From contig NZ_MNPW01000001.1 of the NCBI RefSeq assembly GCF_001983175.1, positions 558,001-622,000 on the forward strand: a stretch of 64,000 bases of DNA, given 5' to 3'. This document shows, one piece after another, positions 25,680-35,613 of the stretch. A model generated the notes under the pieces. That model was given only the letters and a program-made list of their open reading frames with translations. It searched no databases and was not told the origin of the DNA. The stretch comes from Pseudomonas cedrina subsp. cedrina. Lineage in GTDB: Bacteria > Pseudomonadota > Gammaproteobacteria > Pseudomonadales > Pseudomonadaceae. A program made the translations under genes and the position numbers. Numbering within the stretch: position 1 is the stretch's first letter; each line of letters opens with the position of its first letter.

Positions 25680-27224
25680 ATGACTGCGCAACCGCTGCTC
25701 ACCACCCTGCTGCCATTGGTCGCCGACCTGTCCCGCGAACTGCCCGAAGGCGAGCGTTACCGTCGCCTGCTGCAAGCCATGCGCACCCTGCTCCCTTGCG
25801 ACGCCGCCGCGCTGTTGCGGCTGGACGGCGAATGGCTGGTGCCACTGGCCGTGGATGGCTTGAGTGCCGACACCCTCGGTCGACGCTTCAGGGTCAGCGA
25901 GCACCCGCGTTTTGCCGTACTGCTGAGCAGCCCCGGCCCCACGCGTTTTGACAGTGACAGCGAGTTGCCAGACCCCTACGACGGCCTGGTCGACGGGCTG
26001 CACGGGCACCTGCAAGTGCACGACTGCATGGGTTGCCCGCTGTTCGTCGACGACCAGCCCTGGGGCCTGCTGACCCTGGACGCGCTCGACCCCGAGCGCT
26101 TCGAACGCGTGGAGCTGGACGCCCTGCAAGCCTTCGCCAGCCTCGCCGCTGCTACCGTCAACGTCGCCGAACGCATCGAGCGCCTGGCGTTGCGCGCCGA
26201 AGACGAGCACCAGCGCGCCGAGATCTACCGCCAGGCCAGCGGCCAGCAGCACAAGGAAATGATTGGCCAGAGCAAGACGCACAAGCGCCTGGTCGAGGAA
26301 ATCAAGCTGGTGGGCGGCAGCGACCTGACTGTACTGATCACTGGCGAAACCGGCGTGGGCAAGGAACTGGTGGCCCAGGCCATTCACGCCGCCTCCACCC
26401 GCGCGGACAAACCACTGATCAGCCTCAACTGCGCCGCCCTGCCGGAAACCTTGGTGGAAAGCGAGCTGTTCGGCCATGTGCGCGGCGCCTTCACCGGCGC
26501 ATTGAACGAGCGCCGCGGCAAGTTCGAACTGGCCAATGGCGGCACGTTGTTCCTGGATGAAGTCGGCGAGCTGTCGCTGACGGTACAAGCCAAGCTGCTG
26601 CGGGTGTTGCAAAGCGGCCAGTTGCAGCGCCTGGGGTCGGACAAGGAGCACCAGGTGGATGTGCGCCTGATCGCCGCCACCAACCGCGACCTGGCCGGCG
26701 AGGTCCGCCAGGGTCGCTACCGCGCCGACTTCTACCACCGCCTGAGCGTGTACCCGCTGCAAGTCCCGGCGCTGCGCGAACGCGGGCGCGATGTGTTGCT
26801 GCTGGCCGGTTTCTTCCTTGAACAGAACCGCTCGCGCATGGGCCTGGGCAGCCTGCGCCTGACCAGCGATGCCCAGGCGGCGCTGCTGGCCTATAACTGG
26901 CCCGGCAATGTGCGCGAGTTGGAACATTTGATCGGACGCAGCGCGCTTAAAGCCCTGGGCAACTGTCGCGAGCGTCCGAAGATTCTCAGCCTGAGCGCCC
27001 AGGACCTGGACCTGCCCGACGTCAGCGCGCCGTTGGTCGAAGAGCAGACTGAGGTTGTGCCGATTGTCAGCGGCGACCTGCGCCAGGCCACCGAGCACTA
27101 TCAACGCCACGTGATCAACGCCTGCCTGGAACGCCACCAGCACAACTGGGCCAGCGCCGCCCGCGAACTGGGCCTGGACCGCGCCAACCTCGGCCGCATG
27201 GCCAAGCGCCTTGGCCTCAAATAA
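25680..27224 (+). CDS. norR: NO-responsive sigma54-dependent activator (NorR/FhpR type)
   Basis: The protein has 514 aa. The N-terminal GAF domain carries residues that can be matched to the non-heme iron ligands of E. coli NorR (Arg77, Asp98, Asp101, Cys116, Asp134). The AAA+ domain has Walker A GETGVGKE at 222-229 and the sigma54-contact GAFTGA at 269-274. The FIS-type HTH is at the C-terminus (NWASAARELGLDRANLGRMAKRLGLK). NO binding to the GAF iron releases the ATPase to open sigma54 promoters. It is divergent from hmp. It could equally be named fhpR. The start ATG 25680 has GAGGAG 4-9 nt upstream. Confidence 0.93.
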   Translation: MTAQPLLTTLLPLVADLSRELPEGERYRRLLQAMRTLLPCDAAALLRLDGEWLVPLAVDGLSADTLGRRFRVSEHPRFAVLLSSPGPTRFDSDSELPDPYDGLVDGLHGHLQVHDCMGCPLFVDDQPWGLLTLDALDPERFERVELDALQAFASLAAATVNVAERIERLALRAEDEHQRAEIYRQASGQQHKEMIGQSKTHKRLVEEIKLVGGSDLTVLITGETGVGKELVAQAIHAASTRADKPLISLNCAALPETLVESELFGHVRGAFTGALNERRGKFELANGGTLFLDEVGELSLTVQAKLLRVLQSGQLQRLGSDKEHQVDVRLIAATNRDLAGEVRQGRYRADFYHRLSVYPLQVPALRERGRDVLLLAGFFLEQNRSRMGLGSLRLTSDAQAALLAYNWPGNVRELEHLIGRSALKALGNCRERPKILSLSAQDLDLPDVSAPLVEEQTEVVPIVSGDLRQATEHYQRHVINACLERHQHNWASAARELGLDRANLGRMAKRLGLK

Positions 27225-27242
27225 CCCAAACAACTCGGTCCA

Positions 27243-27333
27243 ATGTGGGAGCTGGCTTGCCTGCGATGACGGTGGGTCAGTTAAAGGTGGGTTGGCTGAT
27301 AAACCGCCATCGCAGGCAAGCCAGCTCCCACAT
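27243..27333. repeat. REPIN
   Basis: Inverted arms ATGTGGGAGCTGGCTTGCC... (27243-27268 and 27308-27333) lie between the convergent norR and EamA transporter genes. The space between the arms is about 39 bp. Confidence 0.9.
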
Positions 27334-27335
27334 TT

Positions 27336-28238
27336 TCAGACCGGTTTCGCCCTGAAGGTTGGGCTCTCAGTCTTCGGCTTTCGAAACACCAACACATTCC
27401 CCACCATCACCAATACCAACCCCATCAACGCCGGCGCCGTCCACTGATAGCCCTCGACAAACGCCGACACATTCAACGCCACCACCGGAAACAGCACCGT
27501 GCAATACGCAGCCCGCTCCGGCCCCATTCGCCCTACCAGCGTCAGGTAAGCCGTAAACCCGATCACCGACCCCGGGATCACCAGGTACCCCAGCGCGCCG
27601 ACATACCGCGCGCTCCAGTCCATCTCGAACGGGATCCCACGCACCGCGCAGTAGGTTGCCAGCATCAAGGCGCCATAGGCCATGCCCCACGCATTGGTGG
27701 TCAGAGGCCTGAGGCCCGCCTTTTGCTGCAAGCTCGACAGCATATTGCCCGCCGAGAAACACATCGTCCCCAACAAGGCCAAACCCAGTCCGAGCAGGGT
27801 CTGCGGGCTAGCGGCGTGCCCCACCAGTTCCGGCCAGAACAGCAAGCCCAAGCCCATCAAGCCGAGCCCGCCACCCATCAATACATTGCGCGCCACGCGC
27901 TGGCCGAAAAACACGCGGGCGTTCAGTGCGTTCCACAGCGTGGCGGTGGAAAACACCACCGCCACCAGACCGCTGGGGATCCACTGGCTGGCCGTGAGAA
28001 AGCACATGAAGTTCACGCAAAACAGGCACAGCCCCTGGGCCACGCAGATCAGGTGCCCGCGTCGGTTCATCAGCTGCAACTTGCGGCTGAGCAGCAACAA
28101 CACAAACAGCACCAGCGCCGCCAGACCGAAGCGATACACGATCGACACAGGAATCGCCACCACGCCCAGTTGCCATTTGAGGGCGATCCAGGTGGTGCCC
28201 CAGATCAGCACGGTGAGTAAATACAGGGAAAGGTTCAT
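27336..28238 (-). CDS. EamA/DMT-family transporter
   Basis: From ATG 28238 (GGAG 6-7 nt upstream) the protein has 300 aa with about ten membrane spans in two EamA repeats; the N-terminal 'LTVLIWGTTWIALKWQLG' is a standard start for the family. Members export amino acids or small metabolites; the substrate cannot be read. It is divergent from an AraC regulator 137 bp away, which probably controls it. The long frame extending to 28487 overlaps the regulator and is rejected. Confidence 0.9.
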   Translation of the reverse strand: MNLSLYLLTVLIWGTTWIALKWQLGVVAIPVSIVYRFGLAALVLFVLLLLSRKLQLMNRRGHLICVAQGLCLFCVNFMCFLTASQWIPSGLVAVVFSTATLWNALNARVFFGQRVARNVLMGGGLGLMGLGLLFWPELVGHAASPQTLLGLGLALLGTMCFSAGNMLSSLQQKAGLRPLTTNAWGMAYGALMLATYCAVRGIPFEMDWSARYVGALGYLVIPGSVIGFTAYLTLVGRMGPERAAYCTVLFPVVALNVSAFVEGYQWTAPALMGLVLVMVGNVLVFRKPKTESPTFRAKPV

Positions 28239-28374
28239 AGCGGGCTCCATCGATTGAGCCACAGTGTCGCGCCTGAGCCCTGTTGCGCTCTTGCACATTC
28301 TTGCGCTTTTGTCCGGCGACGGGATCACAGCGCCCACCGCGGGGAGTAGCATGCAAGGCGTCGGAGAGATGAAC

Positions 28375-29250
28375 ATGCCTGATCTGCAATCGCTGCACGT
28401 TTTCCAAGCGCTTAACCGCTCGCCCAACGCACGCCTGGAAGCCTGCGCCGAGCTCGGTGACGGCGTATCCGCGGCTTTGTGGAGCAACCACCACGACGCA
28501 CAGGATTACCAGGCACCCAGCCATCACACCTTGTCCTGCTACATCGGCGGCGGCACCGGCACCTTTCGGCGCGACCGGCCGGGCACCAAGGGCGGGCCCG
28601 ACAAACTGTGCATCCTGCCCGCCGAGCACCAGTCGGCCTGGGTGATCAACGGCGAGATCCGCCTGGCCCACGTGTATTTCAGCCCGCAGCAGTTTGCCCT
28701 GGGCTGCGTCACCCTCCTGGACCGCGAACCGCGCACGCTGCAACTGCGCGAGAGCACCTTTCTGGAAGACCCCAGCCAGGCGCGGCGCTTTCATCAGTTG
28801 ATCGCGCTGAACTGGCACGAACCCGCCGAGCGCTTGCTGACCAGCAGCCTGGCCCATGAACTGCTCAGCCACACCCTGCTCAGTCAGGTGGGCGCCCGCG
28901 ACGGGCTGCGCCTGAAGGGCGGGTTGGCGGCGTATCAACGGCGATTGTTGGTGGAGTATGTCGAGCAGCATCTGGAGGAACCGATCAGCCTGGGCCAACT
29001 GGCCGGACTGTGTGCGCTGTCGGAATACCATTTCGCGCGGATGTTCCGCCAGAGCTTCGGCCTGCCGCCCCATCAATACCTGCTGGCGCGACGGCTGGCC
29101 CGTGCGCAGGCCCTGCTACGCGGTGGCACGCTGGCCTTGGGGGAGATTGCCTTGATGTGCGGGTTTTCCAGCGCCAGCCACTTCACCCACCGCTTTCGCC
29201 AGGCCATGGGCGCCACGCCCGGCGAGTACCGCCAGGCGTTCTGCGCCTAG
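28375..29250 (+). CDS. AraC-family transcriptional regulator
   Basis: From ATG 28375 (GGAGAG 8 nt upstream) the protein has 291 aa. The N-terminal cupin-like effector domain includes '[13 protein letters not shown]'. The C-terminal pair of HTHs includes '[21 protein letters not shown]' and '[22 protein letters not shown]'. The effector is unknown. It probably regulates the divergent EamA exporter. The 3' end is convergent with the LuxR gene; both stops are TAG and share the palindrome CTAG at 29247-29250. Confidence 0.92.
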   Translation: MPDLQSLHVFQALNRSPNARLEACAELGDGVSAALWSNHHDAQDYQAPSHHTLSCYIGGGTGTFRRDRPGTKGGPDKLCILPAEHQSAWVINGEIRLAHVYFSPQQFALGCVTLLDREPRTLQLRESTFLEDPSQARRFHQLIALNWHEPAERLLTSSLAHELLSHTLLSQVGARDGLRLKGGLAAYQRRLLVEYVEQHLEEPISLGQLAGLCALSEYHFARMFRQSFGLPPHQYLLARRLARAQALLRGGTLALGEIALMCGFSSASHFTHRFRQAMGATPGEYRQAFCA

Positions 29251-31748
29251 GTCATCAACCCCAGGTTTTTCGCCTTGGCCACCGCTTGCGTACGCCGTTC
29301 CACCCCTAACTTGCTGTGGATGCGCCGCGCATGAGTCTTGACGGTGTGCAAAGAGATGAACAGGCGATCGGCAATTTCCAGGTTGGAGTTGCCCAGGGCG
29401 ATTAACTGCAGCACTTCCAACTCGCGCTGGCTGAGGGGATTGTCCAGTACGCCCGAAGTCGACACCGCCGGTTCCATGCCCAGCTCGCTCAACAGCGCCG
29501 GTGAACGCAGCCGCAGTTCGCGGATCGCCTGCTGCACCTGGCAACGCGCCGCCAGCTCCAGCCCGGTTTGCAGCGAGCGGCGCGCCAGGACAGGGTCGCC
29601 GACGTGCCAGGCGACTTCGCCCACCACCAGGTGCAGTTCGGTTTCCAGGCAGAGCATGCCGCGTTGACGCGTGGTTTGCAGCAGGGCGTTGAGCCGCGCC
29701 AGCGGCTGATCGGCACAGCCCAATTTCACTTCCGCCAGCACCAGCAGGTATTCCAGGCGCGGGATCAGTTCCAGGGTGGCCGGCGGCGCTTGCTTGGCTT
29801 GGGGCCCGCGAAAATGGCGAAGGACGCGGCGCATCGCTTGCGCGGTCAATTCGGCGCGGCCCTGCTGCAACCAGAAGTGTCCGCTGACCAGCAGCAACAC
29901 CGCGCGGTATACCGTGTCGGGCACCTGGCGTTGCTGCATCAGCCGTTCGGCCTCGCGCAGTTGCACAAACGCCTGGGCATAGTCGCCACGGTTGGCGGCC
30001 AACAGGGCCAGGCCGAGAAACCCGTAGAGCACACGCTTGTCCTGGCTGTGCAGGCAGATCTTCAAGCCGGCCTCGAAGCACTCGGCGGCCAGGCTGTCGT
30101 GCCCTTGGCGCAACGCCAGATGCCCGCGCCGCAGCGCGATACGCCCCCCCAATGGCCCGGCCGTGAGTTGCTGTTTGAGCAACATCGCCTGCACGTTTTC
30201 CAGCAGGCTCTGGGCGCGATAGGGAGCACCGCGCTGCTCCAGCAATTGCGCGTGGTCCAACTCAAGCAAGGCTTCGAGCAGCAACGAGCCATGGGCGCGG
30301 GCCAGGCACAACGCCTCGCGGTTGAGGGTCTGGGCCACGTCCAGTTCACCGCGCAGCAGGGCTTGTTGAGTCAGCCCCGACAAGCACATCAACCGCGACG
30401 TCCAGGCGCTGTCGGGCAAAGCTTGCAGCGCTTCGATGAAATGTTCGCGCGAACGCTCGGCATCGCCGTCCAGATGCAGCAGCCAACCCCACTGCGCCTG
30501 CCACCGCGCGAGCAAGTGCCGTTGTTGCGCCGCCGTCGGTTGCGGCGCGAACCGCGCAAGCTGATCGATACACTGCGCGGCCTGCTCGAAACGCCCGGCA
30601 AACAGCAGCGCCGCCGTCACCAGCCCCACCAGTTGCGCCGAACCGAGCATCAATTCATCGCCATGCTCTTCATGCAGGCGCAGCAGCAGTACGGCGTTCT
30701 GCTGGCGGAACAGGTCTTCGAAACTGAAGTGCTGTAACAGGCTGACCGCCACTTCGTATTCTTCGGCCAGCAGCGCCTGTTCAAACGCCGCCTGCCAGTC
30801 CTGTTCGGCGGTGAACCATTGGCACGCGCGCCGGTGCCAGGAGCGCTTGGCCGGCCAGGGTTCATCGCGCAGCAACTGCGCAAGCGGAGGGAAAACCTGC
30901 AGCCAGTCGGTGTCTTCCCAAGACTGGATAAACGCGCCGAGAGCCTGTAGCTCGCGCAGGTATTGGCCACCGTCGCCTGCGCCGAACAGGTGCTCGCATA
31001 ACCCCGGATTGAAACGCGGCAGATGCGCCAGCACGCGCCAGGCTTCGGCCAGTTCGGGCGCCAAGGTGTTGAACAGCTCGTGTTGCAAATAATCGAGCAA
31101 GGTCTTTTGCGGGTGACCTTCCCCCAGCAAGGCGATACGCGCACCGGCGCACCAGCCGGCACTGAACTGCATGACGCTGTCGACGGATTGTCCCGGGGAA
31201 TGAATGAGCAGTTGCTGGATCTCGGCAGGGCTGAACGCCAGGTCGGCGCCACACTCCAGCAGTTCGTCGTCGAGCAGCAACCGGGGCCAATTGCACAGGG
31301 GCCGGCGCCGTGCGCCGAGCCACCAGGTCAAGGCCGGACTGCCGGCGGTCAGCAAACGGTCGAGCAATGCATCGGTTTCGGCGGTGGGTAAACGGCAGAA
31401 GTCATCAATGAACAACCATGCCGGGGCCTGCCAGCGAGCCAGGTCCAGCAGCAGCGTCGCTTCATCGGTGAACGGCAGACCGAGGTTCTGCGCCAGGCGC
31501 CGGCAAAAGTCGCTCGGGCCCAGGGCAGCGCCATTGAGCGGCAGCCAGAAGACTTGGCAGCCCGCCGGCGCCTGCAATGCGCACTCGGCCAGCAACGCAC
31601 TCTTGCCGCTGCCGCCAGGTGCGCACAGCAACTTGACCCGCACCGGCGCCGCCAGCAACGGCTCGGCCAAGCGCGGGCGCAGCAGATGGTGGGCGGACAG
31701 CCGAGGCATGAATCCAGGACGGTCCAGGCAGCGTGTCATGGCGGTCAT
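29247..31748 (-). CDS. MalT-like LuxR-family ATP-dependent activator (LAL)
   Basis: The protein has 833 aa. Walker A GGSGKSA is at 45-51 in an STAND-type NTPase, the long middle is TPR-like helical repeats, and the C-terminal LuxR HTH is '[26 protein letters not shown]...[15 protein letters not shown]'. These proteins bind an inducer and ATP, oligomerise and activate catabolic promoters. On its own strand it stands directly downstream of DUF1329/DUF1302 genes, which are often near such regulators, so it probably controls that block. The start ATG 31748 has AGGA 7 nt upstream. Confidence 0.92.
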   Translation of the reverse strand: MTAMTRCLDRPGFMPRLSAHHLLRPRLAEPLLAAPVRVKLLCAPGGSGKSALLAECALQAPAGCQVFWLPLNGAALGPSDFCRRLAQNLGLPFTDEATLLLDLARWQAPAWLFIDDFCRLPTAETDALLDRLLTAGSPALTWWLGARRRPLCNWPRLLLDDELLECGADLAFSPAEIQQLLIHSPGQSVDSVMQFSAGWCAGARIALLGEGHPQKTLLDYLQHELFNTLAPELAEAWRVLAHLPRFNPGLCEHLFGAGDGGQYLRELQALGAFIQSWEDTDWLQVFPPLAQLLRDEPWPAKRSWHRRACQWFTAEQDWQAAFEQALLAEEYEVAVSLLQHFSFEDLFRQQNAVLLLRLHEEHGDELMLGSAQLVGLVTAALLFAGRFEQAAQCIDQLARFAPQPTAAQQRHLLARWQAQWGWLLHLDGDAERSREHFIEALQALPDSAWTSRLMCLSGLTQQALLRGELDVAQTLNREALCLARAHGSLLLEALLELDHAQLLEQRGAPYRAQSLLENVQAMLLKQQLTAGPLGGRIALRRGHLALRQGHDSLAAECFEAGLKICLHSQDKRVLYGFLGLALLAANRGDYAQAFVQLREAERLMQQRQVPDTVYRAVLLLVSGHFWLQQGRAELTAQAMRRVLRHFRGPQAKQAPPATLELIPRLEYLLVLAEVKLGCADQPLARLNALLQTTRQRGMLCLETELHLVVGEVAWHVGDPVLARRSLQTGLELAARCQVQQAIRELRLRSPALLSELGMEPAVSTSGVLDNPLSQRELEVLQLIALGNSNLEIADRLFISLHTVKTHARRIHSKLGVERRTQAVAKAKNLGLMT

Positions 31749-31862
31749 TGCTGCATCCTGCGTTCTTATTGTTATGCAACCTGACCGCTACCCTAGCCCT
31801 GTGGTTGGCGTTTGTTGAAGAAAGATTCAGCACAATGATTGAAAGACATGCACAAAACCCAC

Positions 31863-31934
31863 TGTGGGAGCTGGCTTGCCTGCGATGGCGGTGGTGAATT
31901 CACTACCGCTATCGCAGGCAAGCCAGCTCCCACA
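31863..31934. repeat. REPIN
   Basis: Inverted GTGGGAGCTGGCTTGCCTGCGAT arms (from 31864 and ending 31933) lie between the LuxR and DUF1329 genes; the inner parts GCGGT/ACCGC also pair. Confidence 0.88.
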
Positions 31935-31956
31935 TTTGGATTGTATTTCAGGAGAA

Positions 31957-33315
31957 TCAACGCACGCCTTCAGCCCTCAGTGCCGCCGGGGTGTAGTCCG
32001 CCGCCCTGGCATCGAAGCCGAACACAAAGCTGCTCTTCTCTTCGTTCTTCATGCCCAACGCGAGGTAGCGCCCGGCGATGATGTCGTACAGGGTTTCCAC
32101 GGTGTAGGCCGGGGTCTGGTGGTTGTAGTAGAACTGCGCATGGCCTTCGGCAACCCGCCACAATTGGCCACGGCCATCGTAGTGATCCACCAGTGCCACC
32201 TGCCAGCTGTCTTCGTCGATGTACATGTGGCGCTTGGCGTAGATGTGCCGCTCGCTCGGCTTGACCGTGCCCACCACTTCCCACACGCGGTGCAGCTCAT
32301 AGCGGGTCAGGTCCTGGTTGATATGGCCCGCCTTGATGATGTCGTCGTACTTGAGCGTCGGCTGGTCGAGTTTGTAGCTGTTGTAGGGGATGTACATCTC
32401 CTTCTTGCCCACCAGCTTCCAGTCGTAACGGTCCGGGGCGCCCGAGAACATGTCGAAGTTGTCGGAAGTGCGCAGCCCATCGGACGCGGTGCCCGGCCCG
32501 TCATAGGCCACTTGCGGTGCACGACGTACGCGACGCTGGCCGGCATTGTAGATCCACGCCAGGCGCGGCTCCTTCACCTGGTCGAGGGTTTCATGCACCA
32601 GCAGCACGTTACCCGCCAGGCGCGCCGGCGCGGTCACTGACTGCTTGAAGAAGGTCAGCACGTTGGCACCCTTGGCCGGGTCCATGTCGGGGATCAGTTG
32701 CGGCACCGCCACTTCTTCCTCGAAACGGATCGGCGTGTAGCTGCCGTTGGTCTGCGGCGTGGCCTGGGTGATGATGCGGCGCAGGTTGCCCCCGTGGTAG
32801 CGGGTGATGTGGTTCCACAGCACCTCCACGCCATTCTTGGGAATCGGGAAGGCGTAGTAGCGGTTGCCGGTGAAGTTTTCCAGGCCGTTGCCGTCGTTGA
32901 TCGCCTTGACGTTCAGCGCGCTGCGCTTGATCGACTCATAGATGTCGGGCGGCAGGTTGACCGTGCGGTGGGTCGGGTAGACCGGGATCTTGTAGGTCTC
33001 GGGGTAGCGCTTGAACATCGCGACCTGGCCGTCGGAGAGTTTGTCCTTGTACTTGTCGACCGTGGCCGCGGTGATCACGAACAGCGGCTTTTCACTGGCA
33101 AACGGGTCGGCGAGGAAGCCTTTGCTGTCCACCGCGCCGGCGTTTTTCGGAATGCCGCCGGTCCAGGCCGGGATAGAACCATCGGCGTTGCCGGATTTTT
33201 CGGCGCCTACCGGGGTCAAGGTGGTGCCCAGCTTGGCCGCCTCGTCCGGCGACACAGCGGCCATTACGTTGGCTGCCAACAGGCTGAGGGCCATTACCGC
33301 AAATATCTTACGCAT
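31957..33315 (-). CDS. DUF1329 periplasmic protein
   Basis: The protein has 452 aa. It starts with a Sec signal peptide (MRKIFAVMALSLLAANVMA). The body matches DUF1329: 'LGTTLTPVGAEKSGNADGSIPAWTGG', 'YPTHRTVNLPPDIYE', 'RLAWIYNAGQRRVRRAPQVAYD', and 'KRHMYIDEDSWQVALVDHYDGRGQLWRVAEGH'. The fold is LolA/LolB-like and it is usually encoded with DUF1302 in clusters for hydrophobic substrate uptake or export. It lies 26 bp after the DUF1302 gene, so the two form an operon. The biochemical function is not established. Confidence 0.93.
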   Translation of the reverse strand: MRKIFAVMALSLLAANVMAAVSPDEAAKLGTTLTPVGAEKSGNADGSIPAWTGGIPKNAGAVDSKGFLADPFASEKPLFVITAATVDKYKDKLSDGQVAMFKRYPETYKIPVYPTHRTVNLPPDIYESIKRSALNVKAINDGNGLENFTGNRYYAFPIPKNGVEVLWNHITRYHGGNLRRIITQATPQTNGSYTPIRFEEEVAVPQLIPDMDPAKGANVLTFFKQSVTAPARLAGNVLLVHETLDQVKEPRLAWIYNAGQRRVRRAPQVAYDGPGTASDGLRTSDNFDMFSGAPDRYDWKLVGKKEMYIPYNSYKLDQPTLKYDDIIKAGHINQDLTRYELHRVWEVVGTVKPSERHIYAKRHMYIDEDSWQVALVDHYDGRGQLWRVAEGHAQFYYNHQTPAYTVETLYDIIAGRYLALGMKNEEKSSFVFGFDARAADYTPAALRAEGVR

Positions 33316-33341
33316 AGAGTCTTGTCCTTCTTTAAGCCAGA

Positions 33342-35132
33342 TCAGAAGTTCACGCCGAAGCTGAGGGCGAGGAAGTCACGGTCGGTCAGGGTGTTGTAGT
33401 CACCGCCAAAAAAGTCGGTGTAGCTGAGGCTGGCGGTGTAGGTGTTGCGGTAGTCCGCGTCGACACCCGCGCTGATGGCCTTGGCGCCTTTGTTGAACAG
33501 GCCGTTGGGGCCGTAGCCGGCGACGTCGTGGGACCAGGACAGGTTGGGCTTGAGGTTGATCCCGGCGATCACGTTGTTGTAGTCCAGGATCGCCCGCGCA
33601 CGGTAGCCCCAGGAGGTGGACGTCACGAAACCGTCGGTGTCGCCCTGGAAACCATAGGCGCCGTACACCGAGTCGCGGCCGTAGCGCAGCTTGGATTTAT
33701 CCTCCAGGCCGCCGACGTGCACGATGGCCGCTTCGCCCACCAGGGTCAGGCGCTCGGCGCCCAGGACCTGGTCGAAGAACTGGGTCATGCTGCTTTGGAT
33801 CTGGGTGATCTCCTTGCGGCGGTAGCCCTTATTGTCGGAGCCGAAGTTGCTGCGGATGGGTGAGGCCAACTGGCCGGCTACGGGATTGATCAGGGCCAGG
33901 GTCAGGTCGGTGGAATTGAGTTGCACCGGAGCATTGGGCCGATAGCTGATTTCCCCGCTCCACGCCGTGCCGGTGGGCAAGGTGGTGGAGAAACTGGCGC
34001 CGAACAGGCGGATGTCTTCCGGATAGTCGAGGTAATACTGGCCACGTCCAAGCATCAGGCTCTGGACCAGGCCGGCACCGGAGCCTGGCGCGATGGCGTT
34101 GGCGGTGCCGGAGATCGCGCCGAGTGTAGCCAGGCTGGTCGTGTTGGTGATGGTGCCCACGATGGGTGTACGGCTGTGGTAGTTCATGAAGTACAGGCCG
34201 TACTCGGTGTCATCCCCCAGCCAGCGCAAGGCGGTGCCGAACTGGCCGGAATCCCGCGCATCGCGGTCGCCGGCGCGACGTACAATCACGCCTTCACTGG
34301 TCGCGCCAAATCCTTGGCCGAACGCCGCCGCCACAGGTTGCAATGGCCTGATCGCCGGGTTCCCGACGGTGTAGTTATTGGTGCAGCCATCCGCCGCCAC
34401 ATCGCCGCCAAAGTAAGTGCCGCAGTTATCCAGCACCGTCTGGTCCCATTCCAACTGGTAGAACCCTTCGACGGTCAGCTGGTTGGTCAGGCCCTGGGAG
34501 GCGAACAGCATGTTCACCGGGATCAGGCCTTCCTTGATTTCGGCACCTGGGCGGCGAAACGCCGAGACGTCGATGGGGTTGATGCTGTTGATGGAGTTGC
34601 CGATGAAGGTACTTTCGCCCCAGCTCACCACCTGCTTGCCCGCACGCACGGTGCCCGGCAGGTCGCCCAGCGAGTAGTTGTGGTAGACGAAGGCGTCGAG
34701 GATCTGCGCTCCACTGGATTTGGCGCCTTCCTTGCGGTTGTGGTCGCTGATGGGCTTGAACTCGCGGTCTTCGTCCTTGAGTTCGAAGTCGTACCAGTAC
34801 TTGCCGCGCACAAACACGCCGGTGTCGCCGTATTTCAGTTCAAGGTCGTGCAGGCCCTTGAAGATCTTGGAGAAGGTCTCGCCCTTCTTGAAATTCAAGC
34901 GCCCGTCATCACCGGTGGACGCTTGGCCGGTACCGCCATTGACGGTACCCACCAGTTTCTTGTCGGCATCACGCATGCCCCAACTGGAGCCTACCGACAG
35001 CGAGGAGTCGAATTGCCCTTCGATCTCGCCAATATTGAATGAAACAGCCTGTGCCTGGGCACAGCAACCCAATGCAACCGCAGCGGCCAGCGCCTGTGGC
35101 TTGAAGATGGCGCGCATTGTTGTTTTTGTCAT
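33342..35132 (-). CDS. DUF1302 outer-membrane beta-barrel-type protein
   Basis: From ATG 35132 (GGGGAAG upstream) the protein has 596 aa. The signal peptide ends at about 'CCAQAQA'. The mature part begins 'VSFNIGEIEGQFDSSLSVGSSWGMRD', the DUF1302 start. It is rich in alternating beta strands and ends '...LTDRDFLALSFGVNF', with the terminal Phe of an outer-membrane barrel. It is probably a channel or adaptor for hydrophobic compounds working with the DUF1329 protein. Residues before Met 35132 in the longer frame are non-conserved Arg/Pro-rich and rejected. Confidence 0.92.
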   Translation of the reverse strand: MTKTTMRAIFKPQALAAAVALGCCAQAQAVSFNIGEIEGQFDSSLSVGSSWGMRDADKKLVGTVNGGTGQASTGDDGRLNFKKGETFSKIFKGLHDLELKYGDTGVFVRGKYWYDFELKDEDREFKPISDHNRKEGAKSSGAQILDAFVYHNYSLGDLPGTVRAGKQVVSWGESTFIGNSINSINPIDVSAFRRPGAEIKEGLIPVNMLFASQGLTNQLTVEGFYQLEWDQTVLDNCGTYFGGDVAADGCTNNYTVGNPAIRPLQPVAAAFGQGFGATSEGVIVRRAGDRDARDSGQFGTALRWLGDDTEYGLYFMNYHSRTPIVGTITNTTSLATLGAISGTANAIAPGSGAGLVQSLMLGRGQYYLDYPEDIRLFGASFSTTLPTGTAWSGEISYRPNAPVQLNSTDLTLALINPVAGQLASPIRSNFGSDNKGYRRKEITQIQSSMTQFFDQVLGAERLTLVGEAAIVHVGGLEDKSKLRYGRDSVYGAYGFQGDTDGFVTSTSWGYRARAILDYNNVIAGINLKPNLSWSHDVAGYGPNGLFNKGAKAISAGVDADYRNTYTASLSYTDFFGGDYNTLTDRDFLALSFGVNF

Positions 35133-35523
35133 GCGTCTTCCCCGGTGAGTGACAGAAGGCCCCACCCTACTGCCGCCCGTCAGGAGCGATAAGCGCACCA
35201 AGGAGGGATTCGTGTTGTCGCTCGAAAGGATTAGCGGGCGCTCTGGCCTGGGTCTGGGCGTGGGCATGCGCCGCATGGATTACGGGTTATCAGGAGAATG
35301 GATGGCGCGCGCTGCCACTGTTGCGGTTTGCGTAACAGTCATTGTCATGAACCGGCATTACTTATCTTGTTACAAGCCACTATGCTTAGCGGGCTTTCAG
35401 GGCCAACGGCCCACTTCCACCGCTGGAAGAAAAGCCAGACTTGAATGGATTGATGATTTTTTCAATTCGTTAACGGTGTTCACTGACGTTGATTTGTCGC
35501 TCCTTGATCCAACGTCTTACTTC
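35133..35523. other. Intergenic region, possible small RNA on plus strand
   Basis: About 390 bp have no convincing gene. The region ends on the plus strand in a textbook terminator (35524-35551) for which no plus-strand gene exists upstream; the previous plus-strand gene ends 5.9 kb away. A weak promoter-like TTGTCA (35342) with a TATCTT-type box about 15 bp later could start a transcript of about 190 nt. The RNA is inferred only from the unexplained terminator. Confidence 0.35.
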
Positions 35524-35551
35524 GGCCGCTGCCTATGCAGCGGCCTTTTTT
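35524..35551 (+). terminator. Strong plus-strand terminator without an assigned gene
   Basis: A perfect 9-bp stem GGCCGCTGC/GCAGCGGCC with CTAT loop is followed by six T. Confidence 0.88.
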
Positions 35552-35565
35552 ATGCCCGAAATAAA

Positions 35566-35588
35566 ACGGGGCGCCAACAGCGCCCCGT
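35566..35588 (-). terminator. Terminator of the SDR gene
   Basis: A perfect 9-bp stem (35566-35574 with 35580-35588) is followed on the minus strand by TTTATTT. It separates the SDR gene from the DUF1302/DUF1329 operon, so these are distinct transcripts. Confidence 0.85.
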
Positions 35589-35613
35589 AGGATTCAAGCT
35601 TTTTCAGCAATGA

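Noticed and set aside
25665..27233. 522-aa open frame on the minus strand
   Set aside because: It is the exact antisense shadow of norR; the sequence is Gln/Ala/Val-rich with no domain. norR has full catalytic motifs.
35149..35613. 154-aa plus-strand ORF
   Set aside because: It begins inside the leader of the DUF1302 gene and crosses two hairpins, with no recognisable protein pattern and no Shine-Dalgarno.
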